Assembly (NCBI GenBank): GCA_017458005.1
Contig: JAFTGH010000016.1
Span: 1-64,000, forward strand
Source: Prevotella sp.
GTDB lineage: Bacteria; Bacteroidota; Bacteroidia; Bacteroidales; Bacteroidaceae
DNA: 64,000 nt
Direction: 5' to 3'
Below are positions 51,123-58,888 of this stretch, one piece after another; positions within the stretch are counted from its first letter, which is position 1; every line of letters starts with the position of its first letter. The translations under genes were made by a program, and so were the position numbers. The notes under the pieces were generated by a model, which saw only the letters and a list, made by a program, of their open reading frames with translations, was not told the origin of the DNA and made no database searches.

Positions 51123-52094
51123 TTAGGTGGTGAGGAGGTCGACGAAGTCGGTTTTCATCAGGTTCATGATGATGTCGTCGATACGGTCGGGCAGGATGCG
51201 GTTGAGGGTACCAGCATCCAGTGGCACGTCCTTCAACTTGTTGAGCAGCCCTTGGTCGAGGTCGCCGATCAGGAAGTAGTCACCCATCAGGTTCACCTTC
51301 TTGATGATATTGTTCTTCAGTTCAATACGAGCCTCGAAGTCACCCGCTCCCTCGATACGGCGTTTTTTGACGAGGGTGTAGTGGGGGTTCTTGCCGTAGA
51401 TAAACTCATCCGAGAGATACTCCTGTTCCATCTCCTCAATCTGCTTGATATCCTTCTCGCTGAGCGTGAAGTCCTCGTCGCAGAGTTGTTGGTGTACGAA
51501 GTCCTTGAACTCAGGAAGACTGATTGTCAGGTAGTTCTTGAGAAAGTCCACCCGCTGGTGGATGCTCTTGATACCCTTCGAGATCAGTTTCGAGTCAGGT
51601 GGGGTGATGGCTCCTGCCATGTTCAACAGGTCGGTATCGTAAAGCATGGTGCCGTGTACGATGCTATGCCCTGGAATCTTGTAGAAGGCGTTGCCGGACA
51701 CCTTCTTGTTACCAATCATCACGTCGTTGCGTCCTGAGGGCGAGGCATCGACACCCAGTCGCTGGAGCATCAGCACGACCATGTTGATGTAGCGATGAAA
51801 GGTGAATCCCACCTGCTCTTCTGCGGTGATATAGGAGAACATCACATTATTCATATCGGCATACACACACCCGCCTCCGCTCTTCCGTCGGTAGGTTTGG
51901 ATATGGTGTTTCCTGCAGAAGTCAAGGTTGACTTCATTCTCTATCAGTTGGTTGCGTCCGAAGATGACGCTGGGCTCCACCTGCCACATAAAGAAGCAGT
52001 CGTCAGCCTCCACGTGCTTTGCCACGTATTCTTCCATCGCCAAGTAGAACGAGAGTCGTCTTACCTTATGATCAGGCAGTGCGATGTATAGCAT
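51123..52094 (-). CDS. lplA: Lipoate--protein ligase
   Basis: 323 residues. It attaches lipoate to a carrier-protein lysine using ATP. The catalytic domain shows EPSVIFGRNQLIENEVN, YRRKSGGGCVYADMNNVMFSYI and NDVMIGNKKVSGNAFYKIPG, followed by a lipoate-ligase C-terminal domain. As the first gene of the gcv operon its natural client is GcvH. The leader between promoter box and ATG is about 30 bases, too short for a glycine riboswitch. Confidence 0.94.
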   Translation of the reverse strand: MLYIALPDHKVRRLSFYLAMEEYVAKHVEADDCFFMWQVEPSVIFGRNQLIENEVNLDFCRKHHIQTYRRKSGGGCVYADMNNVMFSYITAEEQVGFTFHRYINMVVLMLQRLGVDASPSGRNDVMIGNKKVSGNAFYKIPGHSIVHGTMLYDTDLLNMAGAITPPDSKLISKGIKSIHQRVDFLKNYLTISLPEFKDFVHQQLCDEDFTLSEKDIKQIEEMEQEYLSDEFIYGKNPHYTLVKKRRIEGAGDFEARIELKNNIIKKVNLMGDYFLIGDLDQGLLNKLKDVPLDAGTLNRILPDRIDDIIMNLMKTDFVDLLTT

Positions 52095-52128
52095 AGATTA
52101 TTCTGTTTTAGGTTCTGTATATTTTCTG

Positions 52129-52136
52129 CAAAGATA
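52129..52136 (-). promoter_or_regulatory. -7 promoter box of the glycine cleavage operon
   Basis: The minus strand reads TATCTTTG, 34 bases before the lplA ATG. No other box was found ahead of the six-gene operon. Confidence 0.65.
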
Positions 52137-52620
52137 GTCAAAAGCGATGGTATTACAAAATAAAAACCAATATATTTTTTCAATGTCAAGAAAACTTATC
52201 AAAAAACGTGTATGGATTTTTAGTGCTTCTAGAAATTGAGAAGGCAAAAAACAGGGTATTTTGGGGCTAAAAATGAGGAAGGACGTACCTTCGAGGGACG
52301 ATAGTAGGCTCTTCATGGTCGTGAGGAGGCACCTCCTGGTCACGAAGAGCCTATCTTCTTCCGTCAGAAGACTGCAAAAAATCGCGAGTTGGCTGCTATT
52401 TTGCACCCTTTTAGGGGTGTTTTTGGGGTTCAAAAAACCGTTAAAACGCAAAACACATTCATTATCAACGAATTACGATAACCCTCTGAGATTTGCGTAT
52501 TTGAGACCCAATCAGACCTTGATGGATTTCGCGCGAAACCTCAGAGCCCTTTTATCAAAATTTTTCAGAGTGACTTAAAACTTTTTATCTCCATTACGTT
52601 GTAAATTGAAAGATTTTGTG
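52137..52620. other. AT-rich intergenic region with nested palindromes; possible dispersed repeat or structured RNA
   Basis: About 480 bases without a credible gene. It contains GAAGG-ACGTA-CCTTC (52278-52292) and a long imperfect palindrome centred at 52330-52331. A terminator-like CACCC...GGGTG stem with T-run lies at 52404-52424. A wide stem pairs CTCTGAG (52484-52490) with CTCAGAG (52540-52546). Short frames on both strands exist only because of the repeats. The region marks the left edge of the accessory pocket ending at nadB. Confidence 0.6.
52305..52353. repeat. Long imperfect palindrome
   Basis: TAGGCTCTTC (52305-52314) and GAAGAGCCTA (52344-52353) are perfect inverted 10-mers. Between them AGGAGG-CA-CCTCCT forms an inner stem, with GTG (52321-52323) opposite CAC (52341-52343). 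As RNA it would fold into one bulged hairpin on either strand. Confidence 0.8.
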
Positions 52621-52628
52621 TATTTTTG
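52621..52628 (+). promoter_or_regulatory. -7 promoter box of the orphan secreted-protein gene
   Basis: TATTTTTG fits TAnnTTTG and lies 30 bases before the ATG at 52659. Confidence 0.5.
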
Positions 52629-52658
52629 CAATACAATGATTGATATATTGGAAAGAGT

Positions 52659-53903
52659 ATGAAAGTTCGATATTCTATAGTATTATGCCTGGCTTTTCTT
52701 ATTTGTATGCCCCAGATGTATGCTCAACGCTCTCCTAAAAGGAAGGTTGTTGCGTCAAAGATGATACACAATCCCCAAGCCCAAGATTCTCTTAATATCA
52801 AGAAGGCTATTGGGAAATATATAAAGGGTTATCATTGGGTGTTTGACGATAATTATTTTACTACACTGTTTAGTCATAGAAACTATCAAAATAGAAATAT
52901 AATCAGTAGGATAGAAGAACTCTTAAAAAGGGATGTTATAGGATATAACTCTTTAGCAAACAAATATGACAGTCCTCTAAAGAGGAAAGTTTTCATGCAG
53001 AGCCAAGAGTACCAAATACTATTTGAACGTTTAGAGAAAGAATATAATTATTTGCTAGAGGATACTTTTTATATAAGTAGTAAGATAAGTAAAACAGATT
53101 ATGATTTGAACAAGAAATCCTTTTCTTTCTCAGTTCCCACAAGCGACAATTACTCTAATACACGATATATAAGATTTAATAGTCTTGGAATTGTTTCTCC
53201 ACTGCTAAAAGGATATGAGTTGCAAATAAAAATCGAAGATGAACAAATCGCTCTTGCTGTTGAAAATAACTATCAGGATTGCCGTTTAGTTTATGTGTTT
53301 ACAATCAATGGGTCTTTATCTGAAAAAGACGAAACTCATACGATAGGGGATTTACAGAAATTATTCTTAATCAACGTCAAGAATGGGAAAACCTACTTTT
53401 ATGGAATAATAGGAAGCAATGCAGATTCAAAGAAAGCAACCCTTAAACAATATGACCATGACATCTATGTTCGAGCCAAGAAAATACAAGGATATGAAGT
53501 TTATGATTATTACCTTAAAACAAAAGATGGGTATGTAAAGTTGGCAGACGAGGAAGAGTTGGGATATGAAGACTATCGGTTAGAAGAAAAGGATGGAATG
53601 TTTTTTGTAACAAGTACAACTGGAAAGAAATATCAGTTGTCATTCAAACCATTAGGTGTTGTTTTAGCAGAGAAAGATGCTGCTTATGAAGTTAAATGTG
53701 AGGAAATTAAGGATGACTATCTTTCACATCCAGAAAACTATGAAGACGTGACAAAGACTGATGCTGAAGGCGTAGTTCATTCTTATACTGATAAGGAAGG
53801 AAATGAATGGATCCTTGAATCAGAAAATAGGGGATTCCACTTGTTAGAGAAAGATAATGTCTATATCTTGTTTGAAGAACAAAAATTTATTCGGAGAAAG
53901 TAA
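52659..53903 (+). CDS. Orphan secreted protein of unknown function, AT-rich
   Basis: 414 residues. A signal peptide (about 1-22, ending MYAQ) precedes a hydrophilic, lysine- and tyrosine-rich protein with no membrane helix. The second half is beta-rich with charged repeats (IRFNSLGIVSPLLKGYELQI; GYVKLADEEELGYEDYRLEE). I recognise no domain or catalytic motif. Base and codon use (AAA, ATA, TTA, AGA) differs strongly from the genes on both sides, which points to acquisition by transfer. It lies alone between the palindrome-rich gap and the DUF3791/DUF3990 operon, which is convergent. Confidence 0.8.
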   Translation: MKVRYSIVLCLAFLICMPQMYAQRSPKRKVVASKMIHNPQAQDSLNIKKAIGKYIKGYHWVFDDNYFTTLFSHRNYQNRNIISRIEELLKRDVIGYNSLANKYDSPLKRKVFMQSQEYQILFERLEKEYNYLLEDTFYISSKISKTDYDLNKKSFSFSVPTSDNYSNTRYIRFNSLGIVSPLLKGYELQIKIEDEQIALAVENNYQDCRLVYVFTINGSLSEKDETHTIGDLQKLFLINVKNGKTYFYGIIGSNADSKKATLKQYDHDIYVRAKKIQGYEVYDYYLKTKDGYVKLADEEELGYEDYRLEEKDGMFFVTSTTGKKYQLSFKPLGVVLAEKDAAYEVKCEEIKDDYLSHPENYEDVTKTDAEGVVHSYTDKEGNEWILESENRGFHLLEKDNVYILFEEQKFIRRK

Positions 53904-53946
53904 TATGATGAGTCAGCGTTTTTGATATTTGTTCGATAAAATGCTA

Positions 53947-54162
53947 TTATGTATTTGCTAACATCTGGTAAAGAGCCACAGGACCAAGGTGCCATGTTTT
54001 GGAGTCTTCATTTTCCAATTGCTGATACGTCTCTGACGAATAAATCTCTTTCAAGGCATCAACTATACTGATACTTTTGTCTTCTGTTAGCATATCAGTG
54101 AGCCATGCAACTTTAGATGGAAGGAGCAGATATAGATTGCTTTGATTAATGTCTAGACTCAT
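53947..54162 (-). CDS. Small third protein of the DUF3791/DUF3990 operon
   Basis: 71 residues, acidic. The LLLPSKVAWLTDML... helix and the ending DSKTWHLGPVALYQML resemble the second small partner often found beside DUF3990 genes; I would call it DUF3791-related with low certainty. It overlaps the DUF3990 gene by ATGA and is preceded by GGAGG at seven bases from its ATG, a strong Shine-Dalgarno unusual for this genome. It may be an antitoxin or accessory protein. Confidence 0.7.
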   Translation of the reverse strand: MSLDINQSNLYLLLPSKVAWLTDMLTEDKSISIVDALKEIYSSETYQQLENEDSKTWHLGPVALYQMLANT

Positions 54163-54644
54163 TTTGTAACCTCCTTTGCTTCAATAAATGACAGGGTTCG
54201 CAAAGCCTCCTCTGTATGAAACAGATATTGGTCAACGAGTTTATAGGTTCTTAACTCTGCAATAAGGTTCTGCTTGTTTAGCAGTCCTCCTTCAAATAGG
54301 GCAAAGGCTGCATATACCCTATCATTAGCCACAGGACCAAAAACGATGTCATAATTGTGGACAAAGTCTTTTTGCGTACGGTTCTGCATAACGAAATCAA
54401 GCCATTCCTCAGTTGGTGCATTGAAAATGAGACTGTTCAAAGTATTCAATACTTCTTTATCAAATTCAAATACATTGACAAACCCATTACTGGCTGAATG
54501 TTCTTTCATTTTACGACGTACCCAGTTCTCGGCTTGTTGATAGGATGTGGTAGTGTAGAATCCATGTCCATAGTCAAGTGTTCTATTTGGAACCCTTATC
54601 TCCGGCTTATCAATCTTTTCAAGACTGCCATGATATAGTTTCAT
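54159..54644 (-). CDS. DUF3990 protein, predicted ADP-ribosyltransferase-fold toxin
   Basis: 161 residues. The ADP-ribosyltransferase-like pattern is visible as LYHGSLEKIDKPE (His of an H-Y-E-type motif), LDYGHGFYTTTSYQQAENWV (aromatic segment) and EEWLDFVMQNR, then YDIVFGPVANDRVY. These are the conserved blocks of DUF3990. Toxicity by modification of a cellular target is inference from the fold and from its small partners on both sides. GAAAGGAGG six bases before the ATG is a textbook Shine-Dalgarno. Both ends overlap neighbours by ATGA. Confidence 0.82.
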   Translation of the reverse strand: MKLYHGSLEKIDKPEIRVPNRTLDYGHGFYTTTSYQQAENWVRRKMKEHSASNGFVNVFEFDKEVLNTLNSLIFNAPTEEWLDFVMQNRTQKDFVHNYDIVFGPVANDRVYAAFALFEGGLLNKQNLIAELRTYKLVDQYLFHTEEALRTLSFIEAKEVTK

Positions 54645-54865
54645 GTTTGTTCCTCCTTTCTTAATCTAATAAACTCATCTATATCCTCCAAGATCCATTG
54701 ATAGTTCTGGGTATGTAAGATCTCATAATGTTTACTTAGATAGTCAAGCACACCATATCTGTCTAACTGGTGCATGGCTTCTGCTCCTGTCAGATGCTTC
54801 GCATTCTTGTACTGCTCAATGCAGAAGGATACGAAATAGGCAATATCTTGTGTCTTCTTATCCAA
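54641..54865 (-). CDS. DUF3791 protein, probable antitoxin partner
   Basis: 74 residues. AYFVSFCIEQYKNAKHLTGAEAMHQL followed by YGVLDYLSKHYEILHTQ and EDIDEFIRLRK is the DUF3791 pattern. The frame opens with TTG at 54865; no ATG is available. It starts 17 bases after the nadB stop on the same strand, so the operon may ride on nadB transcription. It overlaps the DUF3990 gene by ATGA, giving a tightly coupled three-gene unit. Confidence 0.78.
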   Translation of the reverse strand: MDKKTQDIAYFVSFCIEQYKNAKHLTGAEAMHQLDRYGVLDYLSKHYEILHTQNYQWILEDIDEFIRLRKEEQT

Positions 54866-54882
54866 TTTCTTCGAAAGGATTT

Positions 54883-56472
54883 TTACTTCTTATCGTAGGC
54901 ATGGAGGGGATAGTCGGTGGTGAAGTGGAGACCACGGCACTCCTTGCGCTCCAATGCCCAACGGGTGATGAGGTAGCCGACGTTGATCATGTTACGGAGT
55001 TCGCAGATGTCACGACTAGCCTTCACACGCTTGAAAAGACGCTCCGTCTCCTCATAGAGCATGTCGAGACGGTCCCAGGCGCGATGCAGACGCAGGTCAC
55101 TGCGGACGATACCTACGTAGTTGGACATAATCTGAGCCACCTCCTTGACGCTTTGGGTAATCAGCACCTTCTCCTCGTTGGTCATCGTACCCTCGTCATT
55201 CCATTCGGGCACCTCCAAGTTATAGTCGTACTCGTCGATATGCTGCAACGAGTGCTTGGCGGCGGCATCGGCATAGACTACAGCCTCGATGAGCGAGTTG
55301 GAGGCAAGACGGTTGCCACCATGCAGACCTGTGCAGGAGCACTCGCCAAGGGCGTAGAGCCGTTCGATGCTCGACTGTCCGTTGAGGTCGACCTTGATAC
55401 CGCCGCACATGTAGTGGGCAGCAGGACGGACGGGGATATAGTCGGTGGTGATGTCGATACCCATCGACAGACATTTCTGATAGATATTGGGGAAGTGATG
55501 GCGCGTCTCCTCAGCAGGCTTGTGTGTCACGTCGAGACATACATGGTCGAGACCATGAATCTTCATCTCCTTGTCGATGGCACGAGCCACGATGTCACGA
55601 GGAGCCAACGACAGGCGCTCGTCGTATTTCTCCATGAAGGTCTCGCCATTGGGCAGTTTCAGGATACCGCCATAGCCACGCATCGCCTCTGTAATGAGAT
55701 AGGCAGGATGCGTCTCATTGGGGTTATGCAGGACGGTGGGGTGGAACTGTACGAACTCCATATCCGCTACCGTACCCTTCGCACGGTAGACCATGGCGAT
55801 GCCGTCGCCAGTGGCGATGACAGGATTTGACGTAGTGAGATAGACGGCACCGCAGCCACCCGTACACATCACGGTGACCTTAGCAAGATACGTGTCTACC
55901 TTAGGCTTTTTGGGGTTCAGCACATAGGCTCCATAACACTGGATATGTGGGGAGCGACGGGTGACACGAACACCCAAATGGTGCTGGGTGATAATCTCCA
56001 CGGCGAAATGGTTCTCCTTGACATCGATATTGGGATTGTTGCGAACAGCCTCCATCAGTCCACGCTGTATCTCGGCACCTGTGTCATCGGCATGGTGCAG
56101 AATGCGGAACTCCGAGTGTCCGCCCTCACGATGCAGGTCGAAGTTGCCGTCCTCGCTCTTGTCGAAGTTCACCCCCCAGTTGACGAGTTCCTGAATCTGC
56201 TCTGGCGCATTGCGTACCACCTGTTCCACCGCCTTTCGGTCGCTGATATAGTCGCCAGCGATAATCGTGTCGGCGATATGCTTGTCGAAAGTGTCCACCT
56301 TCATGTTCGTGACAGAGGCGACACCACCTTGGGCAAACGAGGTGTTCGCCTCGTCGAGTGAGGTCTTGCAGATCATACACACCTTACCCTTGTTGGCACG
56401 GGCGATCTTCAAGGCATAACTCATGCCCGCCACACCAGCACCGATAATCAAGAAATCGTATTTGTATACCAT
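54883..56472 (-). CDS. nadB: L-aspartate oxidase
   Basis: 529 residues. It oxidises L-aspartate to iminoaspartate for NAD synthesis, using FAD. The FAD-binding LIIGAGVAGMSYALKIA, TSFAQGGVASV, HREGGHSEFRILHHADDTG and the succinate-dehydrogenase-like RPAAHYMCGGIKVDLNG are present. LYALGECSCTGLHGGNRLASN follows, then the C-terminal helical domain. No nadA or nadC lies in the window. The DUF3791/DUF3990 operon directly follows it. Confidence 0.96.
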   Translation of the reverse strand: MVYKYDFLIIGAGVAGMSYALKIARANKGKVCMICKTSLDEANTSFAQGGVASVTNMKVDTFDKHIADTIIAGDYISDRKAVEQVVRNAPEQIQELVNWGVNFDKSEDGNFDLHREGGHSEFRILHHADDTGAEIQRGLMEAVRNNPNIDVKENHFAVEIITQHHLGVRVTRRSPHIQCYGAYVLNPKKPKVDTYLAKVTVMCTGGCGAVYLTTSNPVIATGDGIAMVYRAKGTVADMEFVQFHPTVLHNPNETHPAYLITEAMRGYGGILKLPNGETFMEKYDERLSLAPRDIVARAIDKEMKIHGLDHVCLDVTHKPAEETRHHFPNIYQKCLSMGIDITTDYIPVRPAAHYMCGGIKVDLNGQSSIERLYALGECSCTGLHGGNRLASNSLIEAVVYADAAAKHSLQHIDEYDYNLEVPEWNDEGTMTNEEKVLITQSVKEVAQIMSNYVGIVRSDLRLHRAWDRLDMLYEETERLFKRVKASRDICELRNMINVGYLITRWALERKECRGLHFTTDYPLHAYDKK

Positions 56473-56492
56473 AGTAGTAGTAAATTATGATG

Positions 56493-56500
56493 CAAAAATA
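56493..56500 (-). promoter_or_regulatory. -7 promoter box of nadB
   Basis: The minus strand reads TATTTTTG, 20 bases before the nadB ATG. Confidence 0.5.
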
Positions 56501-56510
56501 CAAAATAATT

Positions 56511-56538
56511 ATGAACTATGAACAATGAACTCTAAACT
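56511..56538. repeat. Four tandem 7-base units between the nadB and dacB promoters
   Basis: ATGAACT ATGAACA ATGAACT CTAAACT, period 7, occupies the position where the -33 element of the dacB promoter would lie. Confidence 0.75.
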
Positions 56539-56544
56539 TTTTAC

Positions 56545-56552
56545 TATCTTTG
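56545..56552 (+). promoter_or_regulatory. -7 promoter box of dacB; decides its start codon
   Basis: TATCTTTG ends one base before an ATG at 56554, which would then lie upstream of the transcription start; the next ATG at 56563 is used instead. Confidence 0.65.
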
Positions 56553-56562
56553 CATGAAAATT

Positions 56563-57777
56563 ATGGAAAGACTGAAGATTTTAATCCTATTATTATGCGT
56601 CTCTGTCGCGATGGCGGCACAGACAGAAGAAACGGATACCTTGTGTACTGACACACTGGAAGTCGCCTTGCCTTGGCCGCAGAATGTGCAGTACCGGCTT
56701 GACTCCCTGATGCAGGATAAGTTGTTGGAGACCTCTATCGTAGGCATGGTGGTTTATGACCTGACGGCGGACTCTATATTATATAAGGTGAACGAGCGAC
56801 AGGCGATGCGCCCTGCCTCTACGATGAAACTCGTCACCGCCATCACGGCTCTTGACCGTCTGGGCAGTGGGCATCAGTTTCGTACCCAACTCTATTACAC
56901 AGGCGAGGTCTGCGATAGTACATTGCAGGGTGACCTGTATTGTGTGGGAGGCTTCGACCCTGCTTTTAGTAAAGATGACCTGAATGGCTTTGTGGAGAGC
57001 ATTCTGCGGATGGGAGTAGATACCATTCGAGGACGAATGGTCGCTGATCGTTCGATGAAGGACGCAGATCTGTTGGGCGAGGGCTGGTGTTGGGATGACG
57101 ACAACCCCAAGTTGTCACCCCTCTCGATAGGGCGTGATATTGACTTCTTGGAGCGTTTCACCGCAGCCTTGCGGGAGAAGGGCGTGGTCTTGGATGTCCG
57201 CCTCTCGGAAGGGTCAGTGCCTGGTAACGCCACGATTCTGTGCAGTCGCTACCATACCATGGACCAGATACTGCAACGCATGATGAAGGTTAGTGATAAC
57301 TTCTATGCCGAGGCGATGTTCTACCAACTTGGTGCCATGGGCGGTCGTCGCCCCGCCAAGGCGAAGGATGCCGCCAATGTCATCAAACAACTGATTCAGA
57401 AGGTGGGTAATGGGAAGAATCCCTACCGTATCGCTGACGGCAGCGGTCTCTCCCTGTATAATTATGTTACTCCGGAACTGGAGATGCGCCTGTTGCGCTA
57501 TGCCTATCGCAACACCAATATCTACAACCACCTGTTGCCCTCACTGCCCATCGCAGGACGTGACGGGACACTGAAGACCCGCATGAAGGGAACCTTTGCC
57601 GAGGAGAATGTGAAGGCGAAGACAGGTACGGTGACGGGTGTGTCGGCTCTTGCCGGCTATTGTACAGCGGCAAACGGGCATCAACTCTGTTTCTCGATAA
57701 TCAACCAAGGCATTATGAAGTCTGACTCTGGGCGCAATTTCCAGAATAAGGTATGTAATGCGCTATGTGCTCCATAA
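56563..57777 (+). CDS. dacB: D-alanyl-D-alanine carboxypeptidase/endopeptidase, PBP4 type (peptidase S13)
   Basis: 404 residues from the ATG at 56563 (MERLKILILLLCVSVAMAAQ, a clean signal peptide). It trims or cuts peptidoglycan cross-links in the periplasm. The three penicillin-binding motifs are present: the active-site SxxK in PASTMKLV, SxN in VSDNFYAE, and KTG in VKAKTGTVTGVSALAG. The central S13 insertion domain is shorter than in E. coli DacB. The MscS gene starts one base after its stop. Confidence 0.93.
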   Translation: MERLKILILLLCVSVAMAAQTEETDTLCTDTLEVALPWPQNVQYRLDSLMQDKLLETSIVGMVVYDLTADSILYKVNERQAMRPASTMKLVTAITALDRLGSGHQFRTQLYYTGEVCDSTLQGDLYCVGGFDPAFSKDDLNGFVESILRMGVDTIRGRMVADRSMKDADLLGEGWCWDDDNPKLSPLSIGRDIDFLERFTAALREKGVVLDVRLSEGSVPGNATILCSRYHTMDQILQRMMKVSDNFYAEAMFYQLGAMGGRRPAKAKDAANVIKQLIQKVGNGKNPYRIADGSGLSLYNYVTPELEMRLLRYAYRNTNIYNHLLPSLPIAGRDGTLKTRMKGTFAEENVKAKTGTVTGVSALAGYCTAANGHQLCFSIINQGIMKSDSGRNFQNKVCNALCAP

Positions 57778-57778
57778 G

Positions 57779-58888
57779 ATGATGAATACGATCAAGATAT
57801 ATGTAGAGCAGTTGCTCGCGACGATGGGACTGGGAGCGGACTATATCCCTGTCGTGCGCCATGTCGTATTGGTGATGATCACCATCCTACTGGCGTGGTT
57901 TGTAGGATGGCTGTTTAAGTTGCTGATTCCATGGATTAATAAGTTGACACGTAAGACAGCGACAAAATGGGATGATGTCATCTTCAACGACAGGGTGCTG
58001 CGTTCAGCATGCCAGATCGTGCCTGCCATCGTCGTATGGCTGGTACTACCCTCTGTGTTCTTCGAGTATCCCATAGCCCATGAGGTATTGGCACGTCTGA
58101 CAGCAATCTATATCACCGTCATGAGTGTGCGTACCGCCCTCGTGATGGTTGACTCGCTGAAACTCCTCGACGGGAGTCGGCGTACGACAAAACAACAGTA
58201 CCTCTACACCTTCTGTGGGGTGTTAAAGATAATTATGATTTTCATTGCGGCAATCATCGTCATTGCGATAGCCCTCAAGAAAGATCCATCGACACTCTTC
58301 GCAGGCTTGGGTGCTGCATCCGCTATCCTCATGCTCGCCTTTCAGGACACTATCAAAGGACTGGTGGCTGGTATCCGTCTTACATCCAATGATATGGTAC
58401 GAGTAGGTGACCGCATTACAGTACCCTCTGCTGGTGCTGATGGCATGGTGGAGGAAATCACACTAACTACTGTCAAGGTGCGGAATTTCGATAATACCAT
58501 CATTACTGTCACCCCTCAGACCTTGGTCGACGGCTCGTTCCAGAACTGGAAAGGAATGGCTGAGAATGCGGGACGCAGGGCAATCAGGAAAGTAATCATC
58601 GACTTTCGCTCACTGGCGATTGATGAGGAGGGTGTTCCCAACTTGACACGTTATCGTGAGCACATGGAGCAGTGGTTGGGGCAACATGAGAAGGTGTTAG
58701 CCGATAAGCCTATCCTCGTCCATCAACTCGATGCTACCCCCACAGGTTTGCCTGTGGAGTTTGTCTTCTGGTTGAAGGAACAGGCTGCTATCCCCTATGA
58801 GCATGCCATCTCAGAGATTATGGAGCATGCCTATGCGGAGGCACCTGTCTTCGGACTCCGCATCTATCAGCAGTTCCCAGAACAGTAA
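57779..58888 (+). CDS. MscS-family mechanosensitive ion channel
   Basis: 369 residues from the ATG at 57779 (another ATG at 57782). Four N-terminal hydrophobic helices end in the pore helix region LFAGLGAASAILMLAFQDTIKGLVAG, the signature of MscS TM3. The beta domain (VRVGDRITVPSAGADGMVEEI, VRNFDNTIITVTPQTLVDGSFQNW) and the alpha/beta C-terminal domain follow. Such channels release solutes on hypo-osmotic shock. It probably shares an mRNA with dacB. Its 3' end overlaps the convergent LytTR gene by 22 bases. Confidence 0.94.
   Translation: MMNTIKIYVEQLLATMGLGADYIPVVRHVVLVMITILLAWFVGWLFKLLIPWINKLTRKTATKWDDVIFNDRVLRSACQIVPAIVVWLVLPSVFFEYPIAHEVLARLTAIYITVMSVRTALVMVDSLKLLDGSRRTTKQQYLYTFCGVLKIIMIFIAAIIVIAIALKKDPSTLFAGLGAASAILMLAFQDTIKGLVAGIRLTSNDMVRVGDRITVPSAGADGMVEEITLTTVKVRNFDNTIITVTPQTLVDGSFQNWKGMAENAGRRAIRKVIIDFRSLAIDEEGVPNLTRYREHMEQWLGQHEKVLADKPILVHQLDATPTGLPVEFVFWLKEQAAIPYEHAISEIMEHAYAEAPVFGLRIYQQFPEQ

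Noticed and set aside
52095..52136. Glycine riboswitch ahead of the gcv operon
   Set aside because: The leader is too short and shows no riboswitch-like structure.
52261..52578. 105-codon frame, plus strand, and a 117-codon frame on the minus strand (52098-52451)
   Set aside because: Both run through the palindromic block; no signal, domain or codon support.
54854..54894. 9-bp direct repeat CTTCTTATC at the nadB 3' end and in the first codons of the DUF3791 gene, as an insertion footprint
   Set aside because: Short and low-complexity; both copies encode Asp-Lys-Lys and could match by chance.
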